NCBI GenBank assembly: GCA_963579135.1 | Contig: CAUZFB010000027.1 | Coordinates: forward strand, 1 to 27,648 | Direction of reading: 5' to 3' | Length of the DNA: 27,648 nucleotides | DNA from: CALGTL01 sp963579135 | Lineage (GTDB): Bacteria > Chloroflexota > Dehalococcoidia > Lucifugimonadales > Australimonadaceae | Part shown: positions 6,512 to 14,902 of the stretch, in pieces | Layout: each line of letters begins with the position of its first letter | Numbering within the stretch: position 1 is the first letter of the stretch | Position numbers and translations under genes: made by a program | Notes under the pieces: model-generated | The model's input: the letters and a program-made list of their open reading frames with translations, nothing else | Told to the model about the DNA's origin: nothing | The model's database searches: none

Positions 6512-7999
6512 TCATTCCGCCGTGGCCTCTGGGCGTTCCCAGCGCAGGTGTGGCTGGCGGGCGGCGCGCGCTTCGTCCATGCGCGAGACGGGCGTGTTGT
6601 ACGGCGCACCGTGTAGAAACTCCTCGTCCTCTGCGGCTTCGGCATCGATCTGGATCAGCGTCTCGATGAACGCGTCCAGCGTTTCTTTGGACTCGGTCTC
6701 CGTGGGCTCGATCATCAGCGCCTCCGCTACGACCAGCGGGAAGTACATCGTTGGCGCGTGGAAACCGTGGTCGAGCAATCGCTTGGAAACGTCCAGCGCA
6801 CTGGCGCCCTTGCGACGCTTGGCGGAGAAGACGACTTCATGCATGACCGAACGATCGTACGGCAGCTCGAACACGGGGCGTAGCTTCGCGAGTAGGTAGT
6901 TGGCGTTGAGCACGGCGTTGCCCGAGATCTCGAGCATGCCCTCGTTGCCGAGCAGCGTGATGTAGGTGAGTGCGCGGATTAGCACTCCAAAGTTGCCCTG
7001 GTATCCACCGATGCGGCCGATGCTTTGTGCGGGCATGACGGAGTGGAACGTCGCCTCCTCTCGCTTCTCGACCACCGGTCCCGGCAGGAATGGCGTGAGC
7101 TCCTCGACGACGCAGATCGGGCCTGCGCCCGGGCCGCCACCACCGTGGGGGGTGCTGAAGGTCTTGTGCAGGTTCATGTGGACGACGTCGAAGCCGATTT
7201 CTCCGAGCTTCACTCGGCCGAGCAGCGCGTTCATGTTGGCGCCGTCGCCGTACACCAGCCCGCCCGCTTCATGGACGATCGCACACATCTCGATCGCGTT
7301 GCGGTCGAACAGGCCCAGCGTCGTTGGCTGCGTGCACATGACGCCCGCCAGATCATCGGTGGCTTCGGCGCGTAGGGCATTCACGTCGATGTTGCCGTTG
7401 GGGTCGGACGGCACGGAGACTACGTGGAAGCCCGCCATTGCAGCCGAGGCGGGGTTGGTGCCGTGCGCGGTGTCGGGGATCAGCATCTTGCGCCGCTGGC
7501 TTTGCCCTCGGGCGTCGAGCGCTGCGCGGATGGTCAGGATGCCTGCCAACTCGCCGTGGGCGCCGGCCAATGGCGCGAGGCTGGTGGCCACCATGCCGGT
7601 GACTTCGCGCAGGTCCTCTTGCAGGGTGAATAGGGCCTCGAGCGTGCCCTGCACCTGGCGCTCTGGTTGGAGCGGGTGTGCCATGGCGAATCCCGGCAAC
7701 GCGGCGACGGCCTCGTTGATTCGGGGGTTGTACTTCATCGTGCAGCTACCTAGCGGGTAGAAGTTGGTGTCGACAGAGAAATTTAGCTGGCTCAAGTAGG
7801 TGAAGTAGCGCACCACTTCGCCCTCCGTCACCTCGGGCAGCTCAAGGTCGTCGCGCAGCATCGAGGCTTCGGGCATGATCTGCGGTGGCACGTCCGATGC
7901 CGGGAGCGCCGCGCCTGTGCGGCCTGGCTTGCTGCGCTCCATGAGTGTGCGGCGTTTGTCGTGGGCCTCTGCGTGAAGGTTCGGGTTAGTGTTGGCCAT
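6512..7999 (-). CDS. gcvPB: Glycine dehydrogenase (decarboxylating) subunit 2, P-protein C-terminal half
   Basis: A 495-residue PLP enzyme subunit. The PLP-binding lysine is Lys279 in VVHMNLHKTFSTPHGGGGPG. FYPLGSCTMKYNPR near residue 80 and DTAHGTNPASAAMAGF near 176 are family signatures. With GcvPA it forms the P-protein that decarboxylates glycine and passes aminomethyl to the lipoyl arm of GcvH. The ATG lies two bases after the gcvPA stop, with GGAGGGG ten bases upstream, so the two are translationally close. The split alpha/beta P-protein is usual in Chloroflexota, Firmicutes and Thermotogae. It is the last gene of the gcv operon. Confidence 0.96.
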   Translation of the reverse strand: MANTNPNLHAEAHDKRRTLMERSKPGRTGAALPASDVPPQIMPEASMLRDDLELPEVTEGEVVRYFTYLSQLNFSVDTNFYPLGSCTMKYNPRINEAVAALPGFAMAHPLQPERQVQGTLEALFTLQEDLREVTGMVATSLAPLAGAHGELAGILTIRAALDARGQSQRRKMLIPDTAHGTNPASAAMAGFHVVSVPSDPNGNIDVNALRAEATDDLAGVMCTQPTTLGLFDRNAIEMCAIVHEAGGLVYGDGANMNALLGRVKLGEIGFDVVHMNLHKTFSTPHGGGGPGAGPICVVEELTPFLPGPVVEKREEATFHSVMPAQSIGRIGGYQGNFGVLIRALTYITLLGNEGMLEISGNAVLNANYLLAKLRPVFELPYDRSVMHEVVFSAKRRKGASALDVSKRLLDHGFHAPTMYFPLVVAEALMIEPTETESKETLDAFIETLIQIDAEAAEDEEFLHGAPYNTPVSRMDEARAARQPHLRWERPEATAE

Positions 8000-8001
8000 G
8001 G

Positions 8002-9324
8002 CTACAGGATCCCCTCCAGAGCAGCGACGAGTTCGTCTATCTGCTTGCGAGAGTTGACCTCGGTAACGCAGAACAGCATGCCGTTCTCGATGCGGTCGGA
8101 GACGTCTAGCCCGCCGATGATGCCGTGCTCCTCAAGCCTGAGGTTGATCTCGGCAGGAGATCTGGGGCACCGGACGACGAACTCTTGGAAAAACATGCCT
8201 TCCAGGGCCAAGTCGTAGTTGGGCAGCTCGGCGATGCTCCCCGCCGCGTAGTGGGCTTTCTGGTAGGTGAGCTCGGCCACGTGCCGCAATCCACGCTTGC
8301 CCATCAGCGCTGCGTATATCGTTGCCCACAGGCCAATCAACGCGGTGGACGTGCAGATGTTGGATGTGGCGTGCTCGCGGCGAATGTGTTGCTCGCGAGG
8401 CTGGAGTGTCAGCACGTAGCCGGTGCGGCCTTCCGTGTCGACAGTTTGTCCGACGATGCGTCCGGGGAGCTGGCGGATGTACTGTTTACGGCAGGTGAAG
8501 AGGCCAACGTATGGGCCGCCGAAGCTCATGGGTACGCCCAGCGCCTGGCCTTCGCCCGTGGCGATGTCGGCGTCGTACGCTCCCGGCGGCTTGAGCATCG
8601 CAGCGGCAATGGGGTCCGCCGAGAGGCAGAACAGCGCACCCGCCGCGTGCGCCATATCCGCCAGGCGTTGAAGGTCCTCGATGTAGCCGAAGAAGTTGGG
8701 GTTCTGCGCCAGTACGGCTGCCGTGTCCTCCAGTAGCTCGGTGGCGTCGGGCTCGATGGTGTAGACCTCGATGTTCTGCGGACCAGCGTAGGCGCGTACC
8801 GCCTCGGCGTAATGCGGGTTGACTGTGCTGACCAGCGCCACGCGCGCAAGCTTGGTCACGCGACAGGCCATCAGCGCGGCCTCGGCCATCGCCGACGCGC
8901 CGTCGTACATGCCCGCGTTGGAGACCTCCATGCCGAAGATCTGGGCGGTCATCGTTTGAAACTCGAACGTGCCCTGCAGGGTCCCCTGGGAAACCTCTGG
9001 CTGATAGGGCGTGTAGGAGGTCAGAAACTCACCACGGGTCACTAGTGGTGGAATCACAGCGGGGCTGTAGTGGTTGTAGACGCCTGCGCCCAGGAAGCTT
9101 GGGTGCGAGCCCGCGTGGAAGTTGCGGGACGCGAGGCGCTCCATCTCACGCCGAAGGTCCATCTCTGACATGGGCGCCGGTATCCGGAACTCGGGGTCGC
9201 GGAATTCAGCGGGGATGTCCGTGAACAGCTCGTCGATCGATGCTGCGCCGACCTCTGCCAGCATGGTGGCACGGTCTTCATCGGTATTGGGTACGTACGG
9301 GGAAGCGAAGGGTAGGTCTGACAC
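8002..9324 (-). CDS. gcvPA: Glycine dehydrogenase (decarboxylating) subunit 1, P-protein N-terminal half
   Basis: A 440-residue protein with the expected N-terminus FASPYVPNTDEDRATMLAEV. Family motifs follow: SFLGAGVYNHYSPAV, FLTSYTPYQPEVSQGTLQ, YDGASAMAEAALMA, GVPMSFGGPYVGLF and the C-terminal LEGMFFQEFVV. This half is catalytically dependent on the PLP-bearing GcvPB. The start is GTG (9324-9322), three bases after the gcvH stop. Length is normal for stand-alone GcvPA (about 440-450 aa). Confidence 0.96.
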   Translation of the reverse strand: MSDLPFASPYVPNTDEDRATMLAEVGAASIDELFTDIPAEFRDPEFRIPAPMSEMDLRREMERLASRNFHAGSHPSFLGAGVYNHYSPAVIPPLVTRGEFLTSYTPYQPEVSQGTLQGTFEFQTMTAQIFGMEVSNAGMYDGASAMAEAALMACRVTKLARVALVSTVNPHYAEAVRAYAGPQNIEVYTIEPDATELLEDTAAVLAQNPNFFGYIEDLQRLADMAHAAGALFCLSADPIAAAMLKPPGAYDADIATGEGQALGVPMSFGGPYVGLFTCRKQYIRQLPGRIVGQTVDTEGRTGYVLTLQPREQHIRREHATSNICTSTALIGLWATIYAALMGKRGLRHVAELTYQKAHYAAGSIAELPNYDLALEGMFFQEFVVRCPRSPAEINLRLEEHGIIGGLDVSDRIENGMLFCVTEVNSRKQIDELVAALEGIL

Positions 9325-9327
9325 TGT

Positions 9328-9708
9328 TTACTCGGTGATTGATTGGTAGGCGGCGGGATCCAAGAGACTGTTGATCTGGTCGGCGTCGTCAGGCTTCACT
9401 CGCACGAGCCAACCGCCAGCGTACGGGTCCTCGTTGACCAGCTCGGGCTTGGACTTCACGTCGGCGTTGGTCTCGACGACCTCGCCGGTCACCGGTGAGT
9501 AGAGGTCCGAGACGGCTTTTACTGACTCGATCTCACCCATGTTTACGCCCTGCGTGACGCGTGCGCCGACGGCGGGCATCTCAACGTAGATGACGTCACC
9601 CAACTCGTGCTGTGCGAACTCGCTGATGCCGATACGCACCGTGCCATCGTCCTCAAGCAGAGCCCACTCGTGCTCTTTCGAATATCGCCTATCGGCGGGG
9701 ATATCCAT
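9328..9708 (-). CDS. gcvH: Glycine cleavage system H protein
   Basis: A 126-residue lipoyl carrier that shuttles the aminomethyl group from P- to T-protein. The lipoylated lysine is in GEIESVKAVSDLYSP. The N-terminal YSKEHEWALLEDDGTVRIGI is typical. I choose the ATG at 9708 rather than the GTG two codons upstream because GAGG (9714-9717) is then five bases away. It lies 53 bases downstream of gcvT in the same operon. No lipoate-attachment or dihydrolipoamide dehydrogenase gene is in the window, so those functions must be encoded elsewhere. Confidence 0.96.
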   Translation of the reverse strand: MDIPADRRYSKEHEWALLEDDGTVRIGISEFAQHELGDVIYVEMPAVGARVTQGVNMGEIESVKAVSDLYSPVTGEVVETNADVKSKPELVNEDPYAGGWLVRVKPDDADQINSLLDPAAYQSITE

Positions 9709-9761
9709 AGCCACCTCTATTAGTCCATTAGTCGCCCGCAGTCACTGTGGGCTGGGGGATG

Positions 9762-10865
9762 TTACTTGCGGGGTCTCGAGTAGAACGGGAGCGGCACCAC
9801 GATTGCGTCCAGAACCTTGCCGCGTACCTCTATCTTCAGCGCGGTCCCCGGTACTGCGAAGCGGTTCGGAACATAGCCAAGGCCTATGTTCATGTCAAGG
9901 GTTGGTGAGAAGGCGCCCGAAGCTACCTCTCCGATTGGGGACGTTTCGATCAAGATCGGCGCATGGCTGCGTGGTACTGGCCCTCGCGCCACCGTGCGGA
10001 AGCCGACCAGGTGTCGCTGCGTGCCCTTTTCGAGCGCATGTTTCACCGCTTCCTTGCCGCAGAAGTCGGTGGCCATCGCGACGAACCGCTCAAGGCCAGC
10101 CTCGATGGGGTTCACCGTTTCGTCCATGTCGGAGCCGTGCAGCAACAGGCCTGCCTCCAGACGCAGGATGTCCCGTGCGCCAAGGCCACAGGGCACCGCG
10201 CCTGCCGCCATGAGCTTCTTCCAAAGCCGGGGAGAATCGCCCGAGTGAGGCATGATTTCCACTCCGTCCTCGCCCGTGTAGCCGGTGCGGGCGACCAGCG
10301 CGGGGCGGTCGTCTACGAGGCAGCGCGTGACCCGGAAGGGTTTGATCTCGTCGGGGTCGAACTCCGAGATGCTAGCCAGCAGTTCGATGGCCTTCGGGCC
10401 TTGGACAGCGATCATCGAGATGTGGTTCGTTGAGTCGTTGATGCGCGCCTCGGGGAACCGCTCCTCGCGCCAGTAGTTGAGCCAGTTGAGGACCTTCGCG
10501 GCGTTGCCAGCGTTGGCGACGAGTAGGTACACGTCTTCGCTCATCCGATAGACGATGCCATCGTCGATGATGCCGCCGTCGCGCCTGCACAGCAGGCCAT
10601 AGCGGGCGCGGCCGAGGAGCATCTCCTCGTTGATGTTCGCCGTGTGCACCCAATCGAGCAGCTCACGAGCGCCGGCGCCGTCGATGAAAAAGCGGCCCAT
10701 GTGCGAGACGTCGAAGATGCCGACTTCCTGTCGTACCGCTTTGATCTCAGCGAGGATGCTCTCGTACTGCACCGGCATGTTGTATCCGGCGAAGGGGACC
10801 ATGCGGGCGCTGAGCTCGACGTGGAGGTCGTGGAGTGGAGTGGAGAGAAGCGGCTGTTCGGTCAC
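9762..10865 (-). CDS. gcvT: Glycine cleavage system T protein (aminomethyltransferase)
   Basis: A 367-residue protein that releases ammonia from aminomethyl-GcvH and makes 5,10-methylene-THF. Motifs: LHDLHVELSARMVPFAGYNM at the start, VGIFDVSHMGRFF, then RTGYTGEDGVEIM and LGARDILRLEAGLLLHGSDM. The start is GTG (10865-10863) with AAGGAG (10871-10876) five bases upstream. The frame stays open to 11234, but that extension overlaps the divergent gene and lacks family similarity. It is the first gene of gcvT-gcvH-gcvPA-gcvPB. I saw no glycine riboswitch in the 135-base divergent gap. Confidence 0.95.
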   Translation of the reverse strand: MTEQPLLSTPLHDLHVELSARMVPFAGYNMPVQYESILAEIKAVRQEVGIFDVSHMGRFFIDGAGARELLDWVHTANINEEMLLGRARYGLLCRRDGGIIDDGIVYRMSEDVYLLVANAGNAAKVLNWLNYWREERFPEARINDSTNHISMIAVQGPKAIELLASISEFDPDEIKPFRVTRCLVDDRPALVARTGYTGEDGVEIMPHSGDSPRLWKKLMAAGAVPCGLGARDILRLEAGLLLHGSDMDETVNPIEAGLERFVAMATDFCGKEAVKHALEKGTQRHLVGFRTVARGPVPRSHAPILIETSPIGEVASGAFSPTLDMNIGLGYVPNRFAVPGTALKIEVRGKVLDAIVVPLPFYSRPRK

Positions 10866-11000
10866 TTGGGCTCCTTGTGGTGCCCGAGTATGGTAGAGAC
10901 GGTACCGGGCTCGGTCAACGAGCGACCCGCGCGGCTGGTACCCGCAAAGCGCACGGCGTAAGGTGTCCTCAAAACGGTAATCGGCGGGAGGGATCCGAGC

Positions 11001-12173
11001 ATGACTGAGTTGGAATTTGGAGCTTGGGGCTCCGTTAAGCACTATGACATTGAAAACAACTATGGGGGCGTCGCAGCAGGCGCTTACGACGAGCACATCC
11101 GGCAGGCTCGGCTCATGGATGAGCTGGGCTACAAGTACTACTGGATCATTGAGCACCAGGCGTCGTATGTCGGGGGGATCACCTCGCCGTCCGTGTTCCT
11201 GACTGCGGTGGCGCGGGAGACTGAGCAGATTCACATCGGCGCCATGATCTGGGTGTTACCGTTCCACAATCCCATCCGCCTCGCAGAAGAGATCGCGACG
11301 CTCGACCACCTGTCGCACGGACGTGTGGAGTTCGGCACCGGGATCGGCACGCACGAGCACGAGTTCATCCGCCTGGGACTCGACTACTACGCTCGCCGCG
11401 AGATGGGCGACGAGGCGCTGGACATCATTGAGCGCGCGTGGACCCAGCCGGAAGTGACGTACCACGGCCGCTTCTGGGATTTCGACGAGATGCTGCCGAG
11501 GCCCTTCCCATTCCAGAAGCCCCACCCGCCCTTCTGGATCGCCGCGCACAGCATGCGTGCCTTCGAGTGGGCGGCGGAGCGCAACTACAACGTGGGGACC
11601 AACATCTCGACCGACGACCAATTAGTCGACAAGCTGGCTTACTTCCGCAAGATCTGGAAGGAGTGCAACCACCCGGGCCCCATGCCTCGGCAGCTCGTGG
11701 TCCGGCCCGTCCACGTCGCGGAGACCGACGAGAAGGCGCGCGAAGAGGTGGAGCCGTACCTACTGGAGTCCATGGGACTTGGCCGCGAGATGATCACCGA
11801 TACCCGTATTGGCATGGGTTCCGACCCCCGCGGCAAGGGCACGGACAACACACGCTACACCAGGGGGAACGGCGAGATCTTCGCCCAGGCGCGCAAGTCT
11901 TACGACTTCTGGATCGACAATGGCTTAGCGCTGATCGGCAGCCCGGAGACGGTCGCCCGCAAGCTCAAGGATAGCCAGGACCGGCTTGGCTTCAACTCCT
12001 TCGCCGCCAACCACCACATCGGGCGCATGCCTACCGATCTCGTGGACAAGTCGATCACCCTGTTTGCCAAAGAGGTCTTCCCTGCGTTTGAGCAGCCTTC
12101 GGGAGACGTCAGGCCTGCGAGCTTGGCTGCGCAGCGTATGGGCGGGCCGTTGCACGTGGGTATGGCCCCGTAG
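11001..12173 (+). CDS. LLM-class flavin-dependent oxidoreductase (bacterial luciferase-like monooxygenase)
   Basis: A 390-residue TIM-barrel flavoprotein. Features include LMDELGYKYYWIIEHQASYV, the strand/loop IHIGAMIWVLPFHNPIRLAE, then ATLDHLSHGRVEFGTGIGTH and PHPPFWIAAHS. These match the FMN- or F420-using luciferase-like family that oxidises varied organic substrates. GGGAGGG precedes the ATG by about eight bases. It is divergent from gcvT and ends at a strong terminator. SAR202 Chloroflexota are known for expanded sets of such monooxygenases, linked to degradation of recalcitrant organic matter. Substrate is unknown, and the flavin cofactor type cannot be set from sequence alone. Confidence 0.9.
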   Translation: MTELEFGAWGSVKHYDIENNYGGVAAGAYDEHIRQARLMDELGYKYYWIIEHQASYVGGITSPSVFLTAVARETEQIHIGAMIWVLPFHNPIRLAEEIATLDHLSHGRVEFGTGIGTHEHEFIRLGLDYYARREMGDEALDIIERAWTQPEVTYHGRFWDFDEMLPRPFPFQKPHPPFWIAAHSMRAFEWAAERNYNVGTNISTDDQLVDKLAYFRKIWKECNHPGPMPRQLVVRPVHVAETDEKAREEVEPYLLESMGLGREMITDTRIGMGSDPRGKGTDNTRYTRGNGEIFAQARKSYDFWIDNGLALIGSPETVARKLKDSQDRLGFNSFAANHHIGRMPTDLVDKSITLFAKEVFPAFEQPSGDVRPASLAAQRMGGPLHVGMAP

Positions 12174-12195
12174 CCAGCGCTTTGCGATAGACACG

Positions 12196-12226
12196 AAAGA
12201 GGCCCCGGCAATGCCGGGGCCTCTTT
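12196..12226. terminator. Strong bidirectional terminator between convergent genes
   Basis: A perfect 14-bp stem, AAAGAGGCCCCGGC (12196-12209) with GCCGGGGCCTCTTT (12213-12226), closes an AAT loop. A-rich 5' and T-rich 3' flanks make it functional for both the flavin oxidoreductase (+) and the DinB-like gene (-). Confidence 0.92.
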
Positions 12227-12255
12227 GATTCGGTTAGATGCGCGTGATCTAAACG

Positions 12256-12873
12256 CTAGTCAATCACGGAAAATGGTTCGCTCCATGCGTTGCGGCCCGT
12301 CGCCAGCAGCGCGAGGCGGCCCGCGTGCGGCGTGTCCACTGCCAGGTCAGCGAGCAGGCGCAACGTCGACAGCATCGCATCACGGGGTGGCGAGCCATCG
12401 ACGCCGATCGCCGCTTGCAGGTCCAGTGTGTGCACGACCAGCTCTAGCGTACGCGTCGGTAGGTAGTCGACGAGTCTGATGCCCCCAATCAGGCTCGCGA
12501 AGATGAAGTCGTCGGGTAACGTGTCGATCAGCGCAGCGACTTCCGCGGATACTTGCGCGACGGCGGCGGGCAGATCCGGCCCGAGCGATGCCGCCGTTTG
12601 ACGTCCTCGTTCTGCGATCCGCTCGTTCGTCCCTTCGCCCACGAATGCTCGTTGGTAGTACGCGGCGGGCGATGATATATCGATTGTCTTCGGTGGCGCG
12701 GCAGCAGCACGCGCCGCGAATTGCGGTACGGTCAGCATGGCGCGAGCGGTGTGCCCAACCAGATCGCGCACCGACCACTCCCCCAGCGTAGGAAGGTCCC
12801 ACTGTGCTGGCCCGACTTTGCTGGCCGCGCCCACAAAGGAATCCATCGCGTGCTTGTACGCTTCGCGTGGCAT
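12256..12873 (-). CDS. DinB/maleylpyruvate isomerase-like metal-binding protein (copy 1)
   Basis: A 205-residue four-helix-bundle protein of the MDMPI_N/TIGR03083 type. The likely metal ligands are His41 in VRDLVGHTARA and the ExxxH pair Glu144/His148 in LELVVHTLDL, matching the zinc triad of mycothiol-dependent maleylpyruvate isomerase. GPAQWDLPTLGEWSVRDL is a characteristic N-terminal signature. It starts two bases after the CoA-transferase stop, so the two form an operon. A clear paralogue lies at 20017-20622. Members use thiol cofactors or act as isomerases, but the reaction here is unknown and mycothiol need not be present. Confidence 0.85.
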   Translation of the reverse strand: MPREAYKHAMDSFVGAASKVGPAQWDLPTLGEWSVRDLVGHTARAMLTVPQFAARAAAAPPKTIDISSPAAYYQRAFVGEGTNERIAERGRQTAASLGPDLPAAVAQVSAEVAALIDTLPDDFIFASLIGGIRLVDYLPTRTLELVVHTLDLQAAIGVDGSPPRDAMLSTLRLLADLAVDTPHAGRLALLATGRNAWSEPFSVID

Positions 12874-12875
12874 GG

Positions 12876-14114
12876 CTAGCTCACCACGCCTTGGGCGCGC
12901 AACTCCTTGATCCGCGTGGCATCGACCCCCAGCTGGGTCAACAATTCATCTGTATGTTGGCCCATTTCCGGTGGCAGGCGACGAACCCCACCCGGCGTGC
13001 GGGACAACTTCACCGGCGTATTCGTGAACGTCACGGGGCCCACCGAGGGGTGCTCCAGCGGTACGAACATCTCCCGTGCGTTCAACTGTGGGTCTGAAGC
13101 GACTTGGGGAATGTTCTGCACGGGGCCTGCGGGTACGCCCTTGGCCGCGAGCGCCGCGACCCACTCATCGGTGGTGCGCTCGGCCATGGCTGCGTCTAGG
13201 ATGGGAATGAGCGCGTCGTAGTTTTGCGTGCGGGCCCACCCGGAACGGAATCGCTCGTCTTCTGCAAGCTCTGGATGGCCGATCTCCCTGCAGAGGATTC
13301 CCCAGTGGCCACTCGGCCCGTCCGAAACGGCAATCGCCACGTGCCCATCCTTGGTGCATAGCGCCTGCACTGGCGTCACCACAGGGTGCCGAGTGCCGAT
13401 GCGTTCAGGTACGTCGCCGACCGCGAAGTAGCGCATCAATGGGTTCTCGAGGATCGCCGCCTGGCAATCGAGCATGCTCATGTCCACGTGCTGCCCCTCG
13501 CCCGAGCGCACGCGTTCCACAACTGCGGAAAGGAGCCCGATCGTGGCGAATAGCGCTGCGGTCATGTCTCCCATGCTCACGCCTGGGCGCACCGGTCCTC
13601 CGTCCTGCTCGCCCGTGATGCTCAGCATTCCGCCCATCGCCTGAACGATGATGTCCAGCGCCGCACGCCCGTGATACGGGCCTGTTTGGCCGAATCCCGA
13701 GATCGACACCATGATGACCTTGGGATTGCGCGCGTGGATTGTCTCGTAACCCAGTCCTAGGTTGTCCATGGTTCCCGGCCGGTAGTTCTCGATGATAACG
13801 TCGGCGCCATCGACGAGTTCCAGAAGTAACTTTCGACCGGCGGGCTGCTTCAGGTCCATGACCATGCTGCGTTTGCCACGGTTGATACTCATGAAGTACG
13901 TCCCGTAGGCGCGAGAGTCGGCTGGGCCACCACCCGCGATGGGCGGGATGAACGGCCCGGTGCCCCGTGACTGGTCGCCACCCGGAGGCTCTATCTTGAC
14001 CACGTCGGCGCCGAGGTCTGCAAGCACCATCGTGGAGAATGGCCCTGCGAGGACGCGAGTGAGGTCGATGACACGTAGGCCCGCTAGTGGCCCCTGGTTC
14101 GCGGTTCCTGTCAT
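12876..14114 (-). CDS. Family III CoA transferase (CaiB/BaiF type)
   Basis: A 412-residue protein that moves CoA between organic acids through an aspartyl-CoA intermediate. The catalytic Asp183 is in VSMGDMTAALFA. The N-terminus LAGLRVIDLTRVLAGPFSTM and the segments GADVVKIEPPGGDQSRG, INRGKRSMVMDLK and SISGFGQTGPYHGRAALD are typical. The ATG has AAGGAG (14120-14125) five bases upstream, and a TATAGA -10-like box lies at 14147-14152. It is followed directly by the DinB-like gene. Substrate is not predictable. Chloroflexota often carry many of these enzymes. Confidence 0.93.
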   Translation of the reverse strand: MTGTANQGPLAGLRVIDLTRVLAGPFSTMVLADLGADVVKIEPPGGDQSRGTGPFIPPIAGGGPADSRAYGTYFMSINRGKRSMVMDLKQPAGRKLLLELVDGADVIIENYRPGTMDNLGLGYETIHARNPKVIMVSISGFGQTGPYHGRAALDIIVQAMGGMLSITGEQDGGPVRPGVSMGDMTAALFATIGLLSAVVERVRSGEGQHVDMSMLDCQAAILENPLMRYFAVGDVPERIGTRHPVVTPVQALCTKDGHVAIAVSDGPSGHWGILCREIGHPELAEDERFRSGWARTQNYDALIPILDAAMAERTTDEWVAALAAKGVPAGPVQNIPQVASDPQLNAREMFVPLEHPSVGPVTFTNTPVKLSRTPGGVRRLPPEMGQHTDELLTQLGVDATRIKELRAQGVVS

Positions 14115-14146
14115 ACCTGCTCCTTCAAGATATCAATTGCTAGAGA

Positions 14147-14152
14147 TCTATA
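14147..14152 (-). promoter_or_regulatory. Candidate -10 box for the CoA-transferase operon
   Basis: TATAGA on the minus strand lies 32 bases before the CoA-transferase ATG in the divergent gap. No convincing -35 box is paired with it. Confidence 0.3.
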
Positions 14153-14211
14153 GCACACGGTCAGGGGGACGGGTGCATGGTACCCCCCAAGAAGATTCGC
14201 GCCGTCAACCT

Positions 14212-14217
14212 TATAAT
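14212..14217 (+). promoter_or_regulatory. Candidate -10 box for the DUF1802 gene
   Basis: A perfect TATAAT sits 28 bases before the ATG at 14245. No good -35 hexamer is present at the expected spacing, so this is a partial promoter call. Confidence 0.45.
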
Positions 14218-14244
14218 CAGTGCAAGCTGTATTCGGAGGTGGGT

Positions 14245-14862
14245 ATGACTACGACCAAAGTGGACCAGGCTGAAATGCCTTTCTCATGCGACGCAGCGCT
14301 CAAGGAATGGGCTGTGGCCATCGAGGCGCTGGGCCAGGGACGGCTGGTGTTGATCATCCGTAAGGGCGGCATCCGCGAGGAGAACAACCGCTTTGAGGTT
14401 AAGTTTCCAGAATTCCTGCTATTCCCGTCGTTCGAGCACCAGCAGAGTGAACTACTGCGACCCGACCACGCCGCAGCCCTGGCTGACGCTATTGACGCGC
14501 AGCCGGAGGGTGACGGCCTGACGTTCACTCACTTCGCGAAGGTGCATTCGGCCTTCCCTGTGACTGAGTTGTCGCAGTTGGAAGCGTTGCAGCCGCACCA
14601 CATCTGGACCCAAGAGTATGCAGAGAAACGCCTACGCTGGCGCCCCCGGGCCGCGCTCACAGCGATGGTGTTGCGTGTCTATCGATTGCCTGAAGCGAAG
14701 CATGTGCCCTTCCGGCCCGAGTACCTCGGGTGCAAGTCTTGGCTGCCACTGTTGGATCCCGTTAGCATCGACGCTCTCGAGCCTGCCATGTTCGATGATG
14801 CGTTCGCCGCAGAGGCCGCAGCTATTGAGGATGCGATGTCTGCCGCGACCATAGCGGTCTAA
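14245..14862 (+). CDS. DUF1802 family protein
   Basis: A 205-residue soluble protein. The ATG at 14245 is chosen because GGAGGTG (14235-14241) precedes it; a longer open frame from 13939 would run antisense into the CoA transferase. DUF1802 features include ALKEWAVAIEALGQGRLVLI, IRKGGIREENNRFEVKFPEF and FLLFPSFEHQQSELLRP, with C-terminal PHHIWTQEYAEKRLRWRPRA. The family is found in cyanobacteria, Chloroflexota and other lineages. Function is unknown; the conserved Arg/His/Trp residues hint at a nucleotide- or nucleic-acid-related role, which is only a guess. The aldo/keto reductase follows 40 bases later on the same strand. Confidence 0.85.
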   Translation: MTTTKVDQAEMPFSCDAALKEWAVAIEALGQGRLVLIIRKGGIREENNRFEVKFPEFLLFPSFEHQQSELLRPDHAAALADAIDAQPEGDGLTFTHFAKVHSAFPVTELSQLEALQPHHIWTQEYAEKRLRWRPRAALTAMVLRVYRLPEAKHVPFRPEYLGCKSWLPLLDPVSIDALEPAMFDDAFAAEAAAIEDAMSAATIAV

Positions 14863-14902
14863 GCGCCGCCTAGTCTTACTCAACGTAATTGTTTTATGAG
14901 GA

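Noticed and set aside
10866..11000. Glycine riboswitch before gcvT
   Set aside because: The gap is short and I see no tandem aptamer-like conserved segments.
9762..11234. A 490-residue version of GcvT
   Set aside because: The extension overlaps the divergent flavin oxidoreductase; the GTG at 10865 has AAGGAG and the usual GcvT N-terminus.
13939..14862. A 307-residue version of the DUF1802 protein
   Set aside because: The first 100 residues are antisense to the CoA transferase; the ATG at 14245 has a strong ribosome binding site.
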